Assembly (NCBI GenBank): GCA_001898505.1 | Contig: MKTZ01000021.1 | Location: 165,151-229,150 of the forward strand | DNA from: Sphingobacteriales bacterium 50-39 | Lineage (GTDB): Bacteria; Bacteroidota; Bacteroidia; Chitinophagales; Chitinophagaceae | Length of the DNA: 64,000 bases | Direction of reading: 5' to 3' | Part shown: positions 45,065 to 53,834 of the stretch, piece by piece | Layout: each line of letters starts with the position of its first letter | Numbering within the stretch: the stretch's first letter is position 1 | Notes under the pieces: generated by a model | Database searches by the model: none | The model's input: only the letters and a program-made list of their open reading frames with translations | What the model was told of the DNA's origin: nothing | Program-made: the position numbers and the translations under genes

Positions 45065-46285
45065 ATGAACTTTCTTTTTGCCTGGCGTTATTTCAAAGCA
45101 AAAAAATCTACCAACGCGATCAATATCATTGCGCGGGTCAGTATGGCGGCCATTGTAGTGGGGGCGGCATCGCTGATCCTGGTGTTAAGCGTTTTCAATG
45201 GCTTTGAAGATCTGGTAAAAAGTCTTTATACGAGCTTTTATCCCGACATAAAGGTCCTTCCCGGGAAAGGTAAAACGCTGGTGTTGTCGCCGGATCAACT
45301 AAAGAAGCTCTCTGCTGTTCAGGGGGTACACGCCCTTTCGCTGATGGCGCAGGACAATGCCCTGCTGCAAAGTGGGGAATACAGGACTACAGCCTATTTA
45401 AAAGGAGTAGACGAGAATTTTACTAAAGTGACGGGGGTGCATGATAAGGTGGTGAGAGGAAAGTTTGAGCTGGGAACGGAGGATCATCCTTTGGCGGTGC
45501 TTGGCTCGGGTATAGAAAGTGCGCTGAATACGGAGGCGGACCGTGCCATTGTGCCCCTGTCGGTGTATATGTTCAGGAAGGGGTCGGGAGATATTACATC
45601 GGATCCGCTGAATTCATTGAGCAACGAAAATATGGCGACCTCGGGCGTCTTTATGATACAACAGGATTTTGACGACCATTATGTGATCACCAACCTGGCT
45701 TTTGTGAAGCGTATGCTGGGGCTAAAGCCGGATGAATATGGGGGTGTAGAAATTGGGCTGAATGATCCTCGTCAGGCTGCTGCGTTGAAGCCTGTGCTGC
45801 AGCAGATGTTAGGAAGCAATTACCTTGTACAAACGCGTTATGAGCAGAACCAAAGCCTGTATAATGTCATGGGGACGGAGAAATGGTTTATCTATGTGCT
45901 GCTGACCCTGATCCTGGTGGTAGCTTCCTTTAATATGGTGGGGGCGCTGACGATGCTGGTGCTGGAAAAGCAAAAGGATATCCATGTGCTAAAGGCATTG
46001 GGGGCGACGGGTGGGAGGATACAACGGATATTCCTGAGCGAAGGTATACTGCTGGCCGTTTTGGGAGGTGCTTGTGGTATCCTGCTTGCGGTGATCATCT
46101 GCTGGCTGCAGTCAAAATATCATTTAGTGCCGCTACAAGGCGGCTCATTCCTCATAGATTATTATCCGGTGAAGCTGGTGGCGACAGATTTTCTGCTGGT
46201 GTTGTCCACCATATTAATAGTTGCATTACTCGCTTCGTGGATACCTGCCAGAAAGGCTGCGACGACGGCCATCGAGCTGAGATAA
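45065..46285 (+). CDS. Lipoprotein-releasing-type ABC permease (LolC/LolE family)
   Basis: Inner-membrane permease of 406 residues with one N-terminal helix (about 25-48), a periplasmic domain and three C-terminal helices. It resembles LolC/LolE, which pass lipoproteins to the outer-membrane chaperone. Motifs are FLFAWRYFKAKKSTNAIN at the start, KQKDIHVLKALGATGGRI and the end IPARKAATTAIELR. The LolD ATPase gene is not adjacent. Whether this single gene replaces both LolC and LolE cannot be judged here. Confidence 0.88.
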   Translation: MNFLFAWRYFKAKKSTNAINIIARVSMAAIVVGAASLILVLSVFNGFEDLVKSLYTSFYPDIKVLPGKGKTLVLSPDQLKKLSAVQGVHALSLMAQDNALLQSGEYRTTAYLKGVDENFTKVTGVHDKVVRGKFELGTEDHPLAVLGSGIESALNTEADRAIVPLSVYMFRKGSGDITSDPLNSLSNENMATSGVFMIQQDFDDHYVITNLAFVKRMLGLKPDEYGGVEIGLNDPRQAAALKPVLQQMLGSNYLVQTRYEQNQSLYNVMGTEKWFIYVLLTLILVVASFNMVGALTMLVLEKQKDIHVLKALGATGGRIQRIFLSEGILLAVLGGACGILLAVIICWLQSKYHLVPLQGGSFLIDYYPVKLVATDFLLVLSTILIVALLASWIPARKAATTAIELR

Positions 46286-46293
46286 GCGGCGAT

Positions 46294-46320
46294 AAAAAAG
46301 GCGAACCCATATGGTCCGCC
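46294..46320 (-). terminator. Terminator of the transketolase-half gene
   Basis: GGCGAACC pairs with GGTCCGCC (one mismatch) across CATAT. On the minus strand the hairpin is followed by CTTTTTTATC, a proper T-run. Confidence 0.6.
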
Positions 46321-46349
46321 TGGCGCCTGAAATTATTTTTAATCAGTTT

Positions 46350-47183
46350 TTAATAATCGCCCAAAGTCTCGGGGAGCTGTGCAAGCGCTTTCGCCAATTG
46401 CTCGTCATTGGGAGCTACGCCATGCCAGTGGTGATCGTTCTCCATGAAGTCGACGCCCTTGCCCATGATGGTGTGCATCATGATGGCGATGGGTTTACCC
46501 TGTCCCGTGAGACCCTTTGCTTTTTCAAGCGTAGCAACGACTTCATCCATATCGTTGCCGTTCATTTCAAGCGTGGTCCATCCAAAAGCGTCGAATTTCG
46601 CATGAATGTTTCCGAGGTCCATGACGGATTTGGTAGTGCCATCGATCTGCTGACCATTCCAATCCACCGTGGAAATGAGGTTGTCTACTTTCTTGCTGGC
46701 GGCAAACATGATGGCTTCCCAGTTCTGTCCTTCGTCTAATTCTCCATCACCATGGAGAGAGAATACAATATTTTTGTCGTTATTGAGTTTTTTACTTAGA
46801 GCAGCGCCTATGGCGACACTTAATCCTTGTCCCAGTGAGCCGCTGGCAACCCTTACGCCGGGAAGGTGTTCATGAGTGGTCGGATGGCCCTGAAGGCGGG
46901 AGTTGATCTTACGAAAGGTAGCCAGTTCTTTGATGTCAAAATAACCGGATCTAGCAAGTGCTGAATAAAATACCGGAGAGATGTGGCCGTTGGATAAGAA
47001 GAAAAGATCTTCACCGATGCCATCCATATTGAATTTGGGGTCGTGTTTCAATACTTTGAAATAAAGGGCTGTAAAATAGTCCGCACAACCTAAAGAACCG
47101 CCCGGGTGACCGCTTGCGGCTCCATGGACCATTCTAACGATATCTCTTCTAATCTGGGAAGCTATTGCTTTCAAGTCGGCCAT
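46350..47183 (-). CDS. Transketolase, N-terminal subunit
   Basis: TPP-binding half of a split transketolase, 277 residues, transferring two-carbon units in the pentose phosphate pathway. The TPP site shows LHGDGELDEGQNWEA and DWNGQQIDG; SGHPGGSLGCAD and SNGHISPVFYSAL are family motifs near the start. The family-typical start MADLKAIASQIRRDI is at ATG 47183. The C-terminal half, needed for activity and commonly adjacent, is not downstream: the next gene is convergent lolC/E. Confidence 0.93.
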   Translation of the reverse strand: MADLKAIASQIRRDIVRMVHGAASGHPGGSLGCADYFTALYFKVLKHDPKFNMDGIGEDLFFLSNGHISPVFYSALARSGYFDIKELATFRKINSRLQGHPTTHEHLPGVRVASGSLGQGLSVAIGAALSKKLNNDKNIVFSLHGDGELDEGQNWEAIMFAASKKVDNLISTVDWNGQQIDGTTKSVMDLGNIHAKFDAFGWTTLEMNGNDMDEVVATLEKAKGLTGQGKPIAIMMHTIMGKGVDFMENDHHWHGVAPNDEQLAKALAQLPETLGDY

Positions 47184-47410
47184 AATGAGCGTTTTATACG
47201 ATTTGGTGGGCAAATCTAATGATTTTTATTGTGACGAATAGTTTGACGCATTAAACTTTTATACTAACTTTCCGTCTCAAAATTTCCTAATCTACCAAAG
47301 ATCGCCGACTAACTGATCCTAGTTGTTATAACATCAGAGACAAGGTCTGACACCTGAACGGACGAGCCTACCACTCCTGGGCCTATAGGCAGGTATATTT
47401 CATAGTAGCA

Positions 47411-47440
47411 TTTGAAAATGGATAAAAGATTCTATTTTTG
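47411..47440 (+). promoter_or_regulatory. Promoter of the WecA-like gene
   Basis: TTTG (47411-47414), an 18-bp spacer, then TATTTTTG (47433-47440): a full match to the Bacteroidota TTTG-N18/19-TAnnTTTG promoter, 23 bp before the ATG. The rest of the 47214-47463 spacer shows no further clear signal. Confidence 0.7.
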
Positions 47441-47463
47441 TTAACTAATTCAAAACGAGGCTG

Positions 47464-48600
47464 ATGTTTGATGTTCTACTTTCGATAGCTATTTCTTTCA
47501 CGATCACCTTCCTTGCTATCCCGGCTGTCATCAATGTGGCTGAAATGAAGAAATTATTCGATATGCCAGATGAGCGTAAGGTGCATCATGCTCCTATCAC
47601 TCCGTTGGGTGGGCTGGGTATCTTCGCAGGCTTCGTCTTTGGGTGCCTATTGACGTTACACTTTAATCAATATGCTGAACTTCAGTATTTTATGGCGGCA
47701 GCGCTTGTCATCTTCTTCCTGGGTCTGAAGGATGACATACTCATCATATCCCCCATCAAGAAATTTATCGGACAGGTGCTGGCGGCCTTTATCATTATAT
47801 ATTACGGTGGGATACAGATTCGTAGCATGAATGGTTTCCTGGGAGTCTATCAGCTGCCTGAAATGTTCAGCCTGCTGTTGACTTATTTTGCTGTCATCGT
47901 CGTGATCAATTCATTCAATCTCATCGATGGTATCGATGGACTGGCGGGTAGTCTGGGTCTCATATCGACGGTGATATTCGGGATCTATTTTCTGAATGTG
48001 AATATGCTGCCCTATGCTGTCATTGCCTTCTCGCTGGCGGGCAGCCTGCTGGCCTTTCTTATCTTCAATTTCCAGCCGGCCAAGATATTTATGGGTGATA
48101 CGGGTTCGCTTCTGGTGGGAACCATCAACGCGATACTTGTTATAAAATTTATTAATGTTGCTGGCACGGATGAGGTAGGCTTTCGCATCACTTCCTCGCC
48201 GGCGGTAGGGTTTACTATCCTGATGGTACCCCTGCTGGATACACTACGGGTCTTTGGTATCCGTATGTTCCATCGTCGCAGTCCCTTTAGCCCTGATAGA
48301 AATCATATACATCATTTATTATTAGACAAGGGTTTTTCGCATAAGGCGATCACGCTTATCTTGTCGACGATCAACCTGACGATGATCGTCCTTGTATTCC
48401 TGGCCAGGGCGTGGAACTGCACACTACTCATATTTGGCGTCTTTGCCATCTTCTTCAGCATGATCGGCATTATCTACTACATGCGTCCTGCTCCCCGCCT
48501 GTTTGTGGCAAAGGGGGCGGCCGGAAAGGGCGCTCAGCTTACAAAAGCATCCAAACTGGTGCAGCTTACCAAGGACTCGATACTGGAGCAAAATAATTAG
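47464..48600 (+). CDS. WecA/MraY-family polyprenyl-phosphate sugar-1-phosphate transferase
   Basis: Polytopic membrane enzyme of 378 residues with about ten hydrophobic segments. It should transfer a sugar-1-phosphate, probably an N-acetylhexosamine phosphate, to undecaprenyl phosphate to begin a surface glycan. Catalytic motifs are FFLGLKDD, NSFNLIDGIDGLAG, FMGDTGSL and RNHIHHLLLDKG. The last helix is followed by a ~35-residue basic cytoplasmic tail. WecA is favoured over MraY by the HIHH motif, but the sugar is not determined. Confidence 0.88.
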   Translation: MFDVLLSIAISFTITFLAIPAVINVAEMKKLFDMPDERKVHHAPITPLGGLGIFAGFVFGCLLTLHFNQYAELQYFMAAALVIFFLGLKDDILIISPIKKFIGQVLAAFIIIYYGGIQIRSMNGFLGVYQLPEMFSLLLTYFAVIVVINSFNLIDGIDGLAGSLGLISTVIFGIYFLNVNMLPYAVIAFSLAGSLLAFLIFNFQPAKIFMGDTGSLLVGTINAILVIKFINVAGTDEVGFRITSSPAVGFTILMVPLLDTLRVFGIRMFHRRSPFSPDRNHIHHLLLDKGFSHKAITLILSTINLTMIVLVFLARAWNCTLLIFGVFAIFFSMIGIIYYMRPAPRLFVAKGAAGKGAQLTKASKLVQLTKDSILEQNN

Positions 48601-48715
48601 TCCTGAACGGGGGCCGGCTTCGGGTAGATTAGCAATTTTTCCATAGGTTTGCATGCTCTGCGGAGTGAAGTACGGCCTGGCCGTCGTCCGCAGAACGGGC
48701 CGGAGGCCTGGACAG

Positions 48716-48801
48716 AACGAACCACGGGTTCGTTGCCCGATAGGACCGACATTAGATCTTTCCGAAAAACGGGCTATATTTTGCGAGGACTGTTTTTCGG
48801 A
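48716..48801 (+). repeat. Structured intergenic element, copy D
   Basis: Hairpin 1 is AACGAACC/GGTTCGTT with loop ACG (48716-48734). Next come GCCCGATAGGAC and ACATTAG (48749-48755), then hairpin 2 with a perfect 10-bp stem TCCGAAAAAC/GTTTTTCGGA (48761-48801) around a 21-nt loop starting GGGCTATATTTTGCG. It ends 22 bp before the frr ATG. Confidence 0.75.
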
Positions 48802-48823
48802 CATTACCCATAACCTATAGCAT

Positions 48824-49387
48824 ATGTCAGACGATGTTACATTAATCCTGGAAGATGCAGAGGATTCCATGCAAAAAGCTCTCAATCATCTTGAAACTGA
48901 ATTGATTAAAATACGTGCCGGGAAGGCCAATCCTCAAATGTTGGAAGGCCTGACGGTAGATTATTACGGTAGCCCGACTCCGTTGAACCAGGTGGGTAAC
49001 GTATCTGTAATGGATGCCCGCACCCTGACGATCCAGCCCTGGGAGAAAAATATGCTTCAGCCCATCGAAAGGGCCATTATTAACGCTAATCTGGGAGTTA
49101 CGCCTCAGAATGATGGGAATATCATTCGTCTGTTCATGCCGCCGCTGACGGAGGAGAGAAGGAAGGAATTTGTGAAGCGATCCAATGCGGAAGGTGAACA
49201 ATCCAAAGTTGCGGTACGCAGCATTCGCCGGGATGCTATCGAGCACATCAAAAAGTTGCAGAAGGATGGACTTAGTGAAGATGTGGCCAAAGATGCGGAG
49301 AAAAGGATGCAGGACCTGACGGATAAATTCATCGGACTGGTAGATAAGCATCTGGCAACAAAAGAAAAAGAGATCATGTCTGTGTGA
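48824..49387 (+). CDS. frr: Ribosome recycling factor
   Basis: A 187-residue tRNA-mimic protein that splits post-termination ribosomes together with EF-G. Family signatures are IRAGKANPQMLEGL, VDYYGSPTPLNQ, the hinge TIQPWEK and the helical domain with LTEERRKEFVK. It is often paired with pyrH, which is not seen here; upstream is the WecA-like gene and a structured repeat. Confidence 0.97.
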   Translation: MSDDVTLILEDAEDSMQKALNHLETELIKIRAGKANPQMLEGLTVDYYGSPTPLNQVGNVSVMDARTLTIQPWEKNMLQPIERAIINANLGVTPQNDGNIIRLFMPPLTEERRKEFVKRSNAEGEQSKVAVRSIRRDAIEHIKKLQKDGLSEDVAKDAEKRMQDLTDKFIGLVDKHLATKEKEIMSV

Positions 49388-49612
49388 TCTGTCGCCCACG
49401 GCCCACCCTGGCCGGATGAGTCAAGATATTTCCCCTGCCTATAACCTGTCGCAAGGAATAGGACTCACACCCAACCACTATGGACAGCCGCCCGCATGGG
49501 TGGAAGTACCGTATTTGCATTCCGGCAAGTGGGTAATCTATTGTTACTATTGTTAACTGAGCCGCATACATAGCAAAAAAATTATACATTCGAACCATCA
49601 AACCTTGGGATC

Positions 49613-50362
49613 ATGGGAAAAATCAAATTGAGCGAGATCAGCACAAAGGCTCCGGATGGGTTGGACAAGAAAGAGACCAAGGAAAAGCTGGAGGGTATCT
49701 TACAGGAACTGGACGAGCTTCAGAACCTCCTTTATGCGGAAAGCAAGCATTCGGTCCTGGTGGTTATCCAGGGAATGGATGCGTCGGGGAAGGATGGGGC
49801 GGTACGTAATGTATTTGGGAAACTGAATCCCCAGGGCGTGCTGGTAAGATCGTATAAAGTACCCACGGCGGAAGAGGCGGCCCATGATTTTTTATGGCGC
49901 ATCCACCTGCACGCTCCCCAGAAAGGCTATATACAAATATTCAATCGGAGTCATTACGAGGATATTCTCGTCACCCGTGTGCATAAATGGATAGACAATA
50001 AGACAGCGCGCAAGCGAATGCAAGCTATCAATGATTTTGAGAAGCTACTACAGGAGCACAACGACACGCATATCCTGAAATTCTATTTGCATATATCTCC
50101 TAAGGAACAGCGGGAAAGGTTGGAGGAACGTATTCACAACCCTGCCAAACAGTGGAAGTACAACGAGAATGATTTTGAGGAAGCCAAGCTCTGGGATGAC
50201 TATATGGAAATGTATGAGGACTGTTTTGAGAACTGCAACGACGTGCCATGGACCATCGTGCCGACTGATCAGAACTGGTATAAGGAGTATGTAATGGCTA
50301 CCATGTTGAGAGATACGCTAAAAGGGCTGAATATGCAGTATCCGGGGCTGAAGAAGAAGTGA
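49613..50362 (+). CDS. Polyphosphate kinase 2 family protein
   Basis: P-loop kinase of 249 residues that uses polyphosphate to phosphorylate nucleoside mono- or diphosphates. The Walker A-like motif is QGMDASGKDGAVR, the catalytic lid region carries FNRSHYEDILVTRVHK, and WTIVPTDQNWYKEYV is the late nucleotide-site motif. The PPK2 subclass (I, II or III) cannot be fixed by eye, though the single-domain size fits several. The 225-bp spacer before it shows only weak promoter-like sequence (TACATTCG). Confidence 0.93.
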   Translation: MGKIKLSEISTKAPDGLDKKETKEKLEGILQELDELQNLLYAESKHSVLVVIQGMDASGKDGAVRNVFGKLNPQGVLVRSYKVPTAEEAAHDFLWRIHLHAPQKGYIQIFNRSHYEDILVTRVHKWIDNKTARKRMQAINDFEKLLQEHNDTHILKFYLHISPKEQRERLEERIHNPAKQWKYNENDFEEAKLWDDYMEMYEDCFENCNDVPWTIVPTDQNWYKEYVMATMLRDTLKGLNMQYPGLKKK

Positions 50363-50394
50363 TAGGACTTGTCACCAACTAAAACTTACATATC

Positions 50395-50769
50395 ATGAGC
50401 ATGCTAAAAGAATTCAAGGGCTTCATTATGCGCGGTAATGTACTGGATCTTGCCGTCGCCGTCGTTATTGGTGCCGCATTTACCGCCATTGTATCTTCTT
50501 TGGTGGATCATGTTATCACTCCCTTGCTGCTGGCGCCTGCACTCAAGTTTGCGCATCTGGAAAATATCGAACAGTTGTCCTGGGGCACGGTGAAATATGG
50601 AAGCTTTCTAGCTGCAGTTATTAAGTTTATCATCATCGCCTTTGTCCTTTTCCTTATCATAAAAGCAGTCAAGAGTCTGGAAAAGAAAAAAGTGCCGGCC
50701 GCGACAGATCCCACTCCTACTGAAAAGTTGCTGGCCGACATCCTTGCGGAATTGAAGAAGAGGCCCTAG
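50395..50769 (+). CDS. mscL: Large-conductance mechanosensitive channel MscL
   Basis: Pentameric inner-membrane channel subunit of 124 residues that opens under membrane tension on hypo-osmotic shock. The N-terminal helix KEFKGFIMRGNVLDLAVAVVIG (in part), the second helix KFIIIAFVLFLIIKAV and the cytoplasmic helix EKLLADILAELKKRP are all present. It lies 32 bp after the PPK2 gene and is followed by an intrinsic terminator. Confidence 0.96.
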   Translation: MSMLKEFKGFIMRGNVLDLAVAVVIGAAFTAIVSSLVDHVITPLLLAPALKFAHLENIEQLSWGTVKYGSFLAAVIKFIIIAFVLFLIIKAVKSLEKKKVPAATDPTPTEKLLADILAELKKRP

Positions 50770-50833
50770 TTCCTCTGTCTGTCCGGCGGGTTGATCGGTA
50801 CGGTCATAGATTGCTTTGCCATTAAAAATAAAT

Positions 50834-50861
50834 GCCAGTGAGCATTCCTGGCAGCTTTTTT
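50834..50861 (+). terminator. Intrinsic terminator after mscL
   Basis: GCCAG pairs with CTGGC across a 9-nt loop, followed by AGCTTTTTT. Confidence 0.7.
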
Positions 50862-50878
50862 GTTAGTCGTGCATTCAG

Positions 50879-50915
50879 GGTGGACCGCAGGTTCGCCTGC
50901 TGAGCCCATCATCAG
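50879..50915 (+). repeat. Structured intergenic element, copy F (half element)
   Basis: Hairpin 1 is GGTGGACC/GGTTCGCC with loop GCA (50879-50897), paired throughout with two G-U wobbles. TGCTGAGCCCATCATCAG follows, aligning to the GCCCATCATTAG box of copy E. The second hairpin is missing; the DUF3078 gene starts 18 bp later. Confidence 0.6.
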
Positions 50916-50933
50916 AAAATCAAAGCGAAGTTT

Positions 50934-51911
50934 ATGAAGCGTCTTGTATTATTTGTTTTTTTTGCAGCAGTAAGTATTTCTTTTTTGCATGCCCAAAGTG
51001 AAATCCAGGGATTGAAGAATGAATCCAACCGGACCTTTAAAAAAGACCCGGCGGACACGATCCCGCAAACCTGGAAGACGGGGGGGCTGTTCAATCTTAA
51101 TTTTAACCAGGCGGCTTTGAGCAACTGGGCGGCAGGCGGCGATAAATCCTCTCTTTCCCTTTCTTCCCTGCTGAGCTTATATGCCTTCTATAAAGAAGGC
51201 CGGCGCAGCTGGGACAATACGCTGGACCTTGCGTATGGCATCGTCAACACGACCAGCCTGGGGACCCGCAAGGCGGATGACAGGATCGACCTGGTGTCCA
51301 AGTACGGATATGACGTAGGAAAGCATTGGTATCTCAGCGGTCTGTTCAACTTCAGAAGCCAGTTTGCCAAAGGATATGCTTATGAGGGCGACACTGCGAG
51401 GCGGCTTACGTCCAACTTCCTGTCTCCTGCCTATGTGCTGCTGTCGTTGGGTATGGATTACAAGCCGAAGGATAATTTTTCCGTGTTTTTGTCACCGGCA
51501 ACAGCCCGTTGGGTCATTGTGGCCAATGACAGCCTCTCCTCCCTTAGCGCTTTTGGGGTGGACAGCGGCAAGCACGTCAAGTTCCAGCTGGGCGCCTTTG
51601 CTTCTATAAATTATATGGCGAAGATCAGTCCGACGGCCATGTACAAGACGAAGCTGGACCTGTTCACCGATTACCTGCATCATGCAGGCAATGTAGCGGT
51701 GTACTGGAACAATATCCTGAACGTAAAGGTGACGAAGCTGATCAGCATGAATCTCTCGGTGAATCTTATATATGACAACGATATTAAATCCGTCAAAAGC
51801 GACGGCACCTTCGATGGACCCAAGGTACAGCTGCAGGAAGTGCTAGGGATCGGGCTGGCCTATGCCTTTAATAACAAAAAAGTGGTCAAGCCGGCCCCGG
51901 CGACGCCATAG
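50934..51911 (+). CDS. DUF3078-family outer-membrane protein
   Basis: Exported protein of 325 residues, signal peptide MKRLVLFVFFAAVSISFLHA. After a short linker comes the family motif GLFNLNFNQAALSNWAAGGD, followed by strand-rich sequence with alternating aromatic residues, consistent with a beta-barrel. DUF3078 proteins are widespread in Bacteroidota and uncharacterised. The C-terminal strand IGLAYAFNNKK is followed by a short KPAPATP tail. Confidence 0.85.
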   Translation: MKRLVLFVFFAAVSISFLHAQSEIQGLKNESNRTFKKDPADTIPQTWKTGGLFNLNFNQAALSNWAAGGDKSSLSLSSLLSLYAFYKEGRRSWDNTLDLAYGIVNTTSLGTRKADDRIDLVSKYGYDVGKHWYLSGLFNFRSQFAKGYAYEGDTARRLTSNFLSPAYVLLSLGMDYKPKDNFSVFLSPATARWVIVANDSLSSLSAFGVDSGKHVKFQLGAFASINYMAKISPTAMYKTKLDLFTDYLHHAGNVAVYWNNILNVKVTKLISMNLSVNLIYDNDIKSVKSDGTFDGPKVQLQEVLGIGLAYAFNNKKVVKPAPATP

Positions 51912-52014
51912 CTGGTGGGGATATCGGGGGGAAAACCGATGGCTGATGCAATCGGATTTTGAGGTAATTTTATCCGTCTCGCGGTGCAAGGAAACCTCGG
52001 AACCAGAAGTTATT

Positions 52015-52989
52015 ATGAACAATACGACCTATCAGATCAAGCTCCCTCAGTTTGAAGGCCCTTTCGACCTATTGCTTTTCTTTATCGAAAGGGACGAGCT
52101 GGATATATATAATATACCCATCAGCAAGATCATCCAGGACTTCCTCTCTTATATCCATTCGCAGGAACACCTAAATATCGAGCTGTCCAGTGAATTTATT
52201 CTCTTTGTCAGCACACTGATGCGGGTCAAGGCCAAAATGCTTCTACCCCGTAAGGAGCTGGACGAGCAAGGCAACGAGATCGATCCCCGGCAGGAACTGA
52301 TAGACAAGCTGTTAGAATATAAGCGCTATAAAGAGGCGGCTGCCACCCTGGCGGAAATGGAAGCGATCCGTCACCTGATGGTGCGCCGGGGCAATCTCCA
52401 GAAAGAGCTGTCCCAGATAGGCGCGGAGGCGGGAGAAGGTACGGAGATCCAGGCTATCACGCTGTTCAAGCTCATGAAGACCTTTGAAAAGCTTATGCAG
52501 CGGATCCAGCAGCGCCAGAACAAGCCGGTGCATACGGTGGTACAATATCGCTACACGATGGAGGACAGCCGGGAATATATGCTGGGGTTGGTGGAAAGGG
52601 AGAGGACCCTCTCCTTTGAGAAGATATTCGACACCTGCGAGAACAGGCTGCACGCCATCTTCACCTTCCTGTCCATGCTGGAGCTGGTACAGGCGAAATA
52701 CATGAACATCCTCATCGGGGAGGGGCGTAATAATTTTATTATAGAGTGGAATGAGAACAGGAGCGAAGAGGAGGACTCGCCTTATGCGGTGGGTGGGGAA
52801 GGGGAAGGCCCTCAGAATGCGCCGGGGCTCTTTGATAGAGCTGACGATGGTCAGCCGGAATTTCGCTTTGGCGATGAGAGTGGGGCGGACGAAGACCGGA
52901 GCGGGGCGGATGACGAGGATGGATCGGGGGGAGATCAAGGTGGGGGCAGCGGATTTTTCGACGATGAGGACAGGGCACTTTTGAATTAA
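52015..52989 (+). CDS. scpA: Segregation and condensation protein A
   Basis: Kleisin of 324 residues that bridges SMC and ScpB in the condensin complex. The N-terminal SMC-neck-binding part reads FEGPFDLLLFFIERDELDIYNIPI (in part), followed by SSEFILFVSTLMRVKAKMLLPRK. The core ends near residue 245 with NFIIEW; a ~75-residue Asp/Glu/Gly-rich tail follows, which is not part of the usual kleisin. ATG 52015 is the family-typical start; the frame is open upstream through the preceding gene. Confidence 0.93.
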   Translation: MNNTTYQIKLPQFEGPFDLLLFFIERDELDIYNIPISKIIQDFLSYIHSQEHLNIELSSEFILFVSTLMRVKAKMLLPRKELDEQGNEIDPRQELIDKLLEYKRYKEAAATLAEMEAIRHLMVRRGNLQKELSQIGAEAGEGTEIQAITLFKLMKTFEKLMQRIQQRQNKPVHTVVQYRYTMEDSREYMLGLVERERTLSFEKIFDTCENRLHAIFTFLSMLELVQAKYMNILIGEGRNNFIIEWNENRSEEEDSPYAVGGEGEGPQNAPGLFDRADDGQPEFRFGDESGADEDRSGADDEDGSGGDQGGGSGFFDDEDRALLN

Positions 52990-52998
52990 GGGATACTT

Positions 52999-53085
52999 GG
53001 TGGACCACGGGTCCACCGGCCGAAGGCCCATCATTAGCCGTGCGCAGGGAGTGGGCAATTTTGGCTGCAGACATACCCGGCGCAC
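52999..53085 (+). repeat. Structured intergenic element, copy E
   Basis: Hairpin 1 is GGTGGACC/GGTCCACC with loop ACG (52999-53017), then GGCCGAAGGCC (53018-53028) and CATCATTAG (53029-53037). Hairpin 2 pairs GTGCGC-A-GGG (53040-53049) with CCC-G-GCGCAC (53076-53085) around a loop containing GGGCAATTTTGGCTGCAGAC. It ends 9 bp before the pirin ATG. Confidence 0.78.
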
Positions 53086-53094
53086 AACATACTT

Positions 53095-53808
53095 ATGAAG
53101 GCCATATTCTATCCTGCCTCTGAAAGAGGCCATGTCAACTTCGGCTGGCTGGACAGCCATCACTCCTTTAGCTTCGGCAACTGGTACGATCCTGAGAAAG
53201 TACATTTTGGCGCGCTCCGCGTATTGAACGACGATATCGTAAAAGGTGGCGGCGGTTTCGACACTCATCCCCATGACAATATGGAGATCGTCTCCATTCC
53301 CCTGAAAGGCGCTATCGCCCACAAGGACAGCACGGGTACGGAAGGCATTGTCTACAGCGGCGATGTACAGATCATGAGCGCGGGCAGCGGTATCCGTCAC
53401 TCGGAATACAACGCCTCCCACTATGACCCGGCCAATTTTCTCCAGATATGGGTATTCCCCAAACAACAAAATATCAAGCCGCGCTATGACCAGCGGACCT
53501 TTGATCAAAGTCAGCGACAAGGCAAGTGGCAGGTGGTGGTAAGTCCTGATCCCATTGATGGCGGTGTTTGGATCAACCAGGATGCCCGTATGGCGATGAC
53601 GAAGCTGGAGGCGGGCAAGGACATAACGTTCACTCCCGTGTACGAGGGGAGTGGCGTATACCTCTTTGTGATAGAAGGCGAGGTGGAGGTAGGTAACGTG
53701 AAGCTGCAGCGGCGCGATGCGCTGGGTGTGTCGGAGACGGGGGCCGTCTCTATTCATGCTGAGACCTCGGCGGAGCTACTGGCTATCGAGGTGCCGATGT
53801 TTGGGTAG
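53095..53808 (+). CDS. Pirin-family (YhaK-like) bicupin protein
   Basis: A 237-residue cupin of the pirin family, bacterial YhaK-like subgroup. The metal-binding cupin motif lies in GGGFDTHPHDNMEIVS (two His and Glu) with a later His in SGIRHSEYN. WLDSHHSFSFGNWYDP is the N-terminal signature. Some pirins act as quercetinases or redox sensors; here no substrate can be named. It is convergent with the L,D-transpeptidase gene. Confidence 0.92.
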   Translation: MKAIFYPASERGHVNFGWLDSHHSFSFGNWYDPEKVHFGALRVLNDDIVKGGGGFDTHPHDNMEIVSIPLKGAIAHKDSTGTEGIVYSGDVQIMSAGSGIRHSEYNASHYDPANFLQIWVFPKQQNIKPRYDQRTFDQSQRQGKWQVVVSPDPIDGGVWINQDARMAMTKLEAGKDITFTPVYEGSGVYLFVIEGEVEVGNVKLQRRDALGVSETGAVSIHAETSAELLAIEVPMFG

Positions 53809-53834
53809 ATCTTTGCCGGTGCAGCGACCAGTGA

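Noticed and set aside
52312..53757. 481-codon open frame antisense to scpA and the pirin gene
   Set aside because: It spans two well-supported genes and a structured repeat, and its translation shows no family motif.
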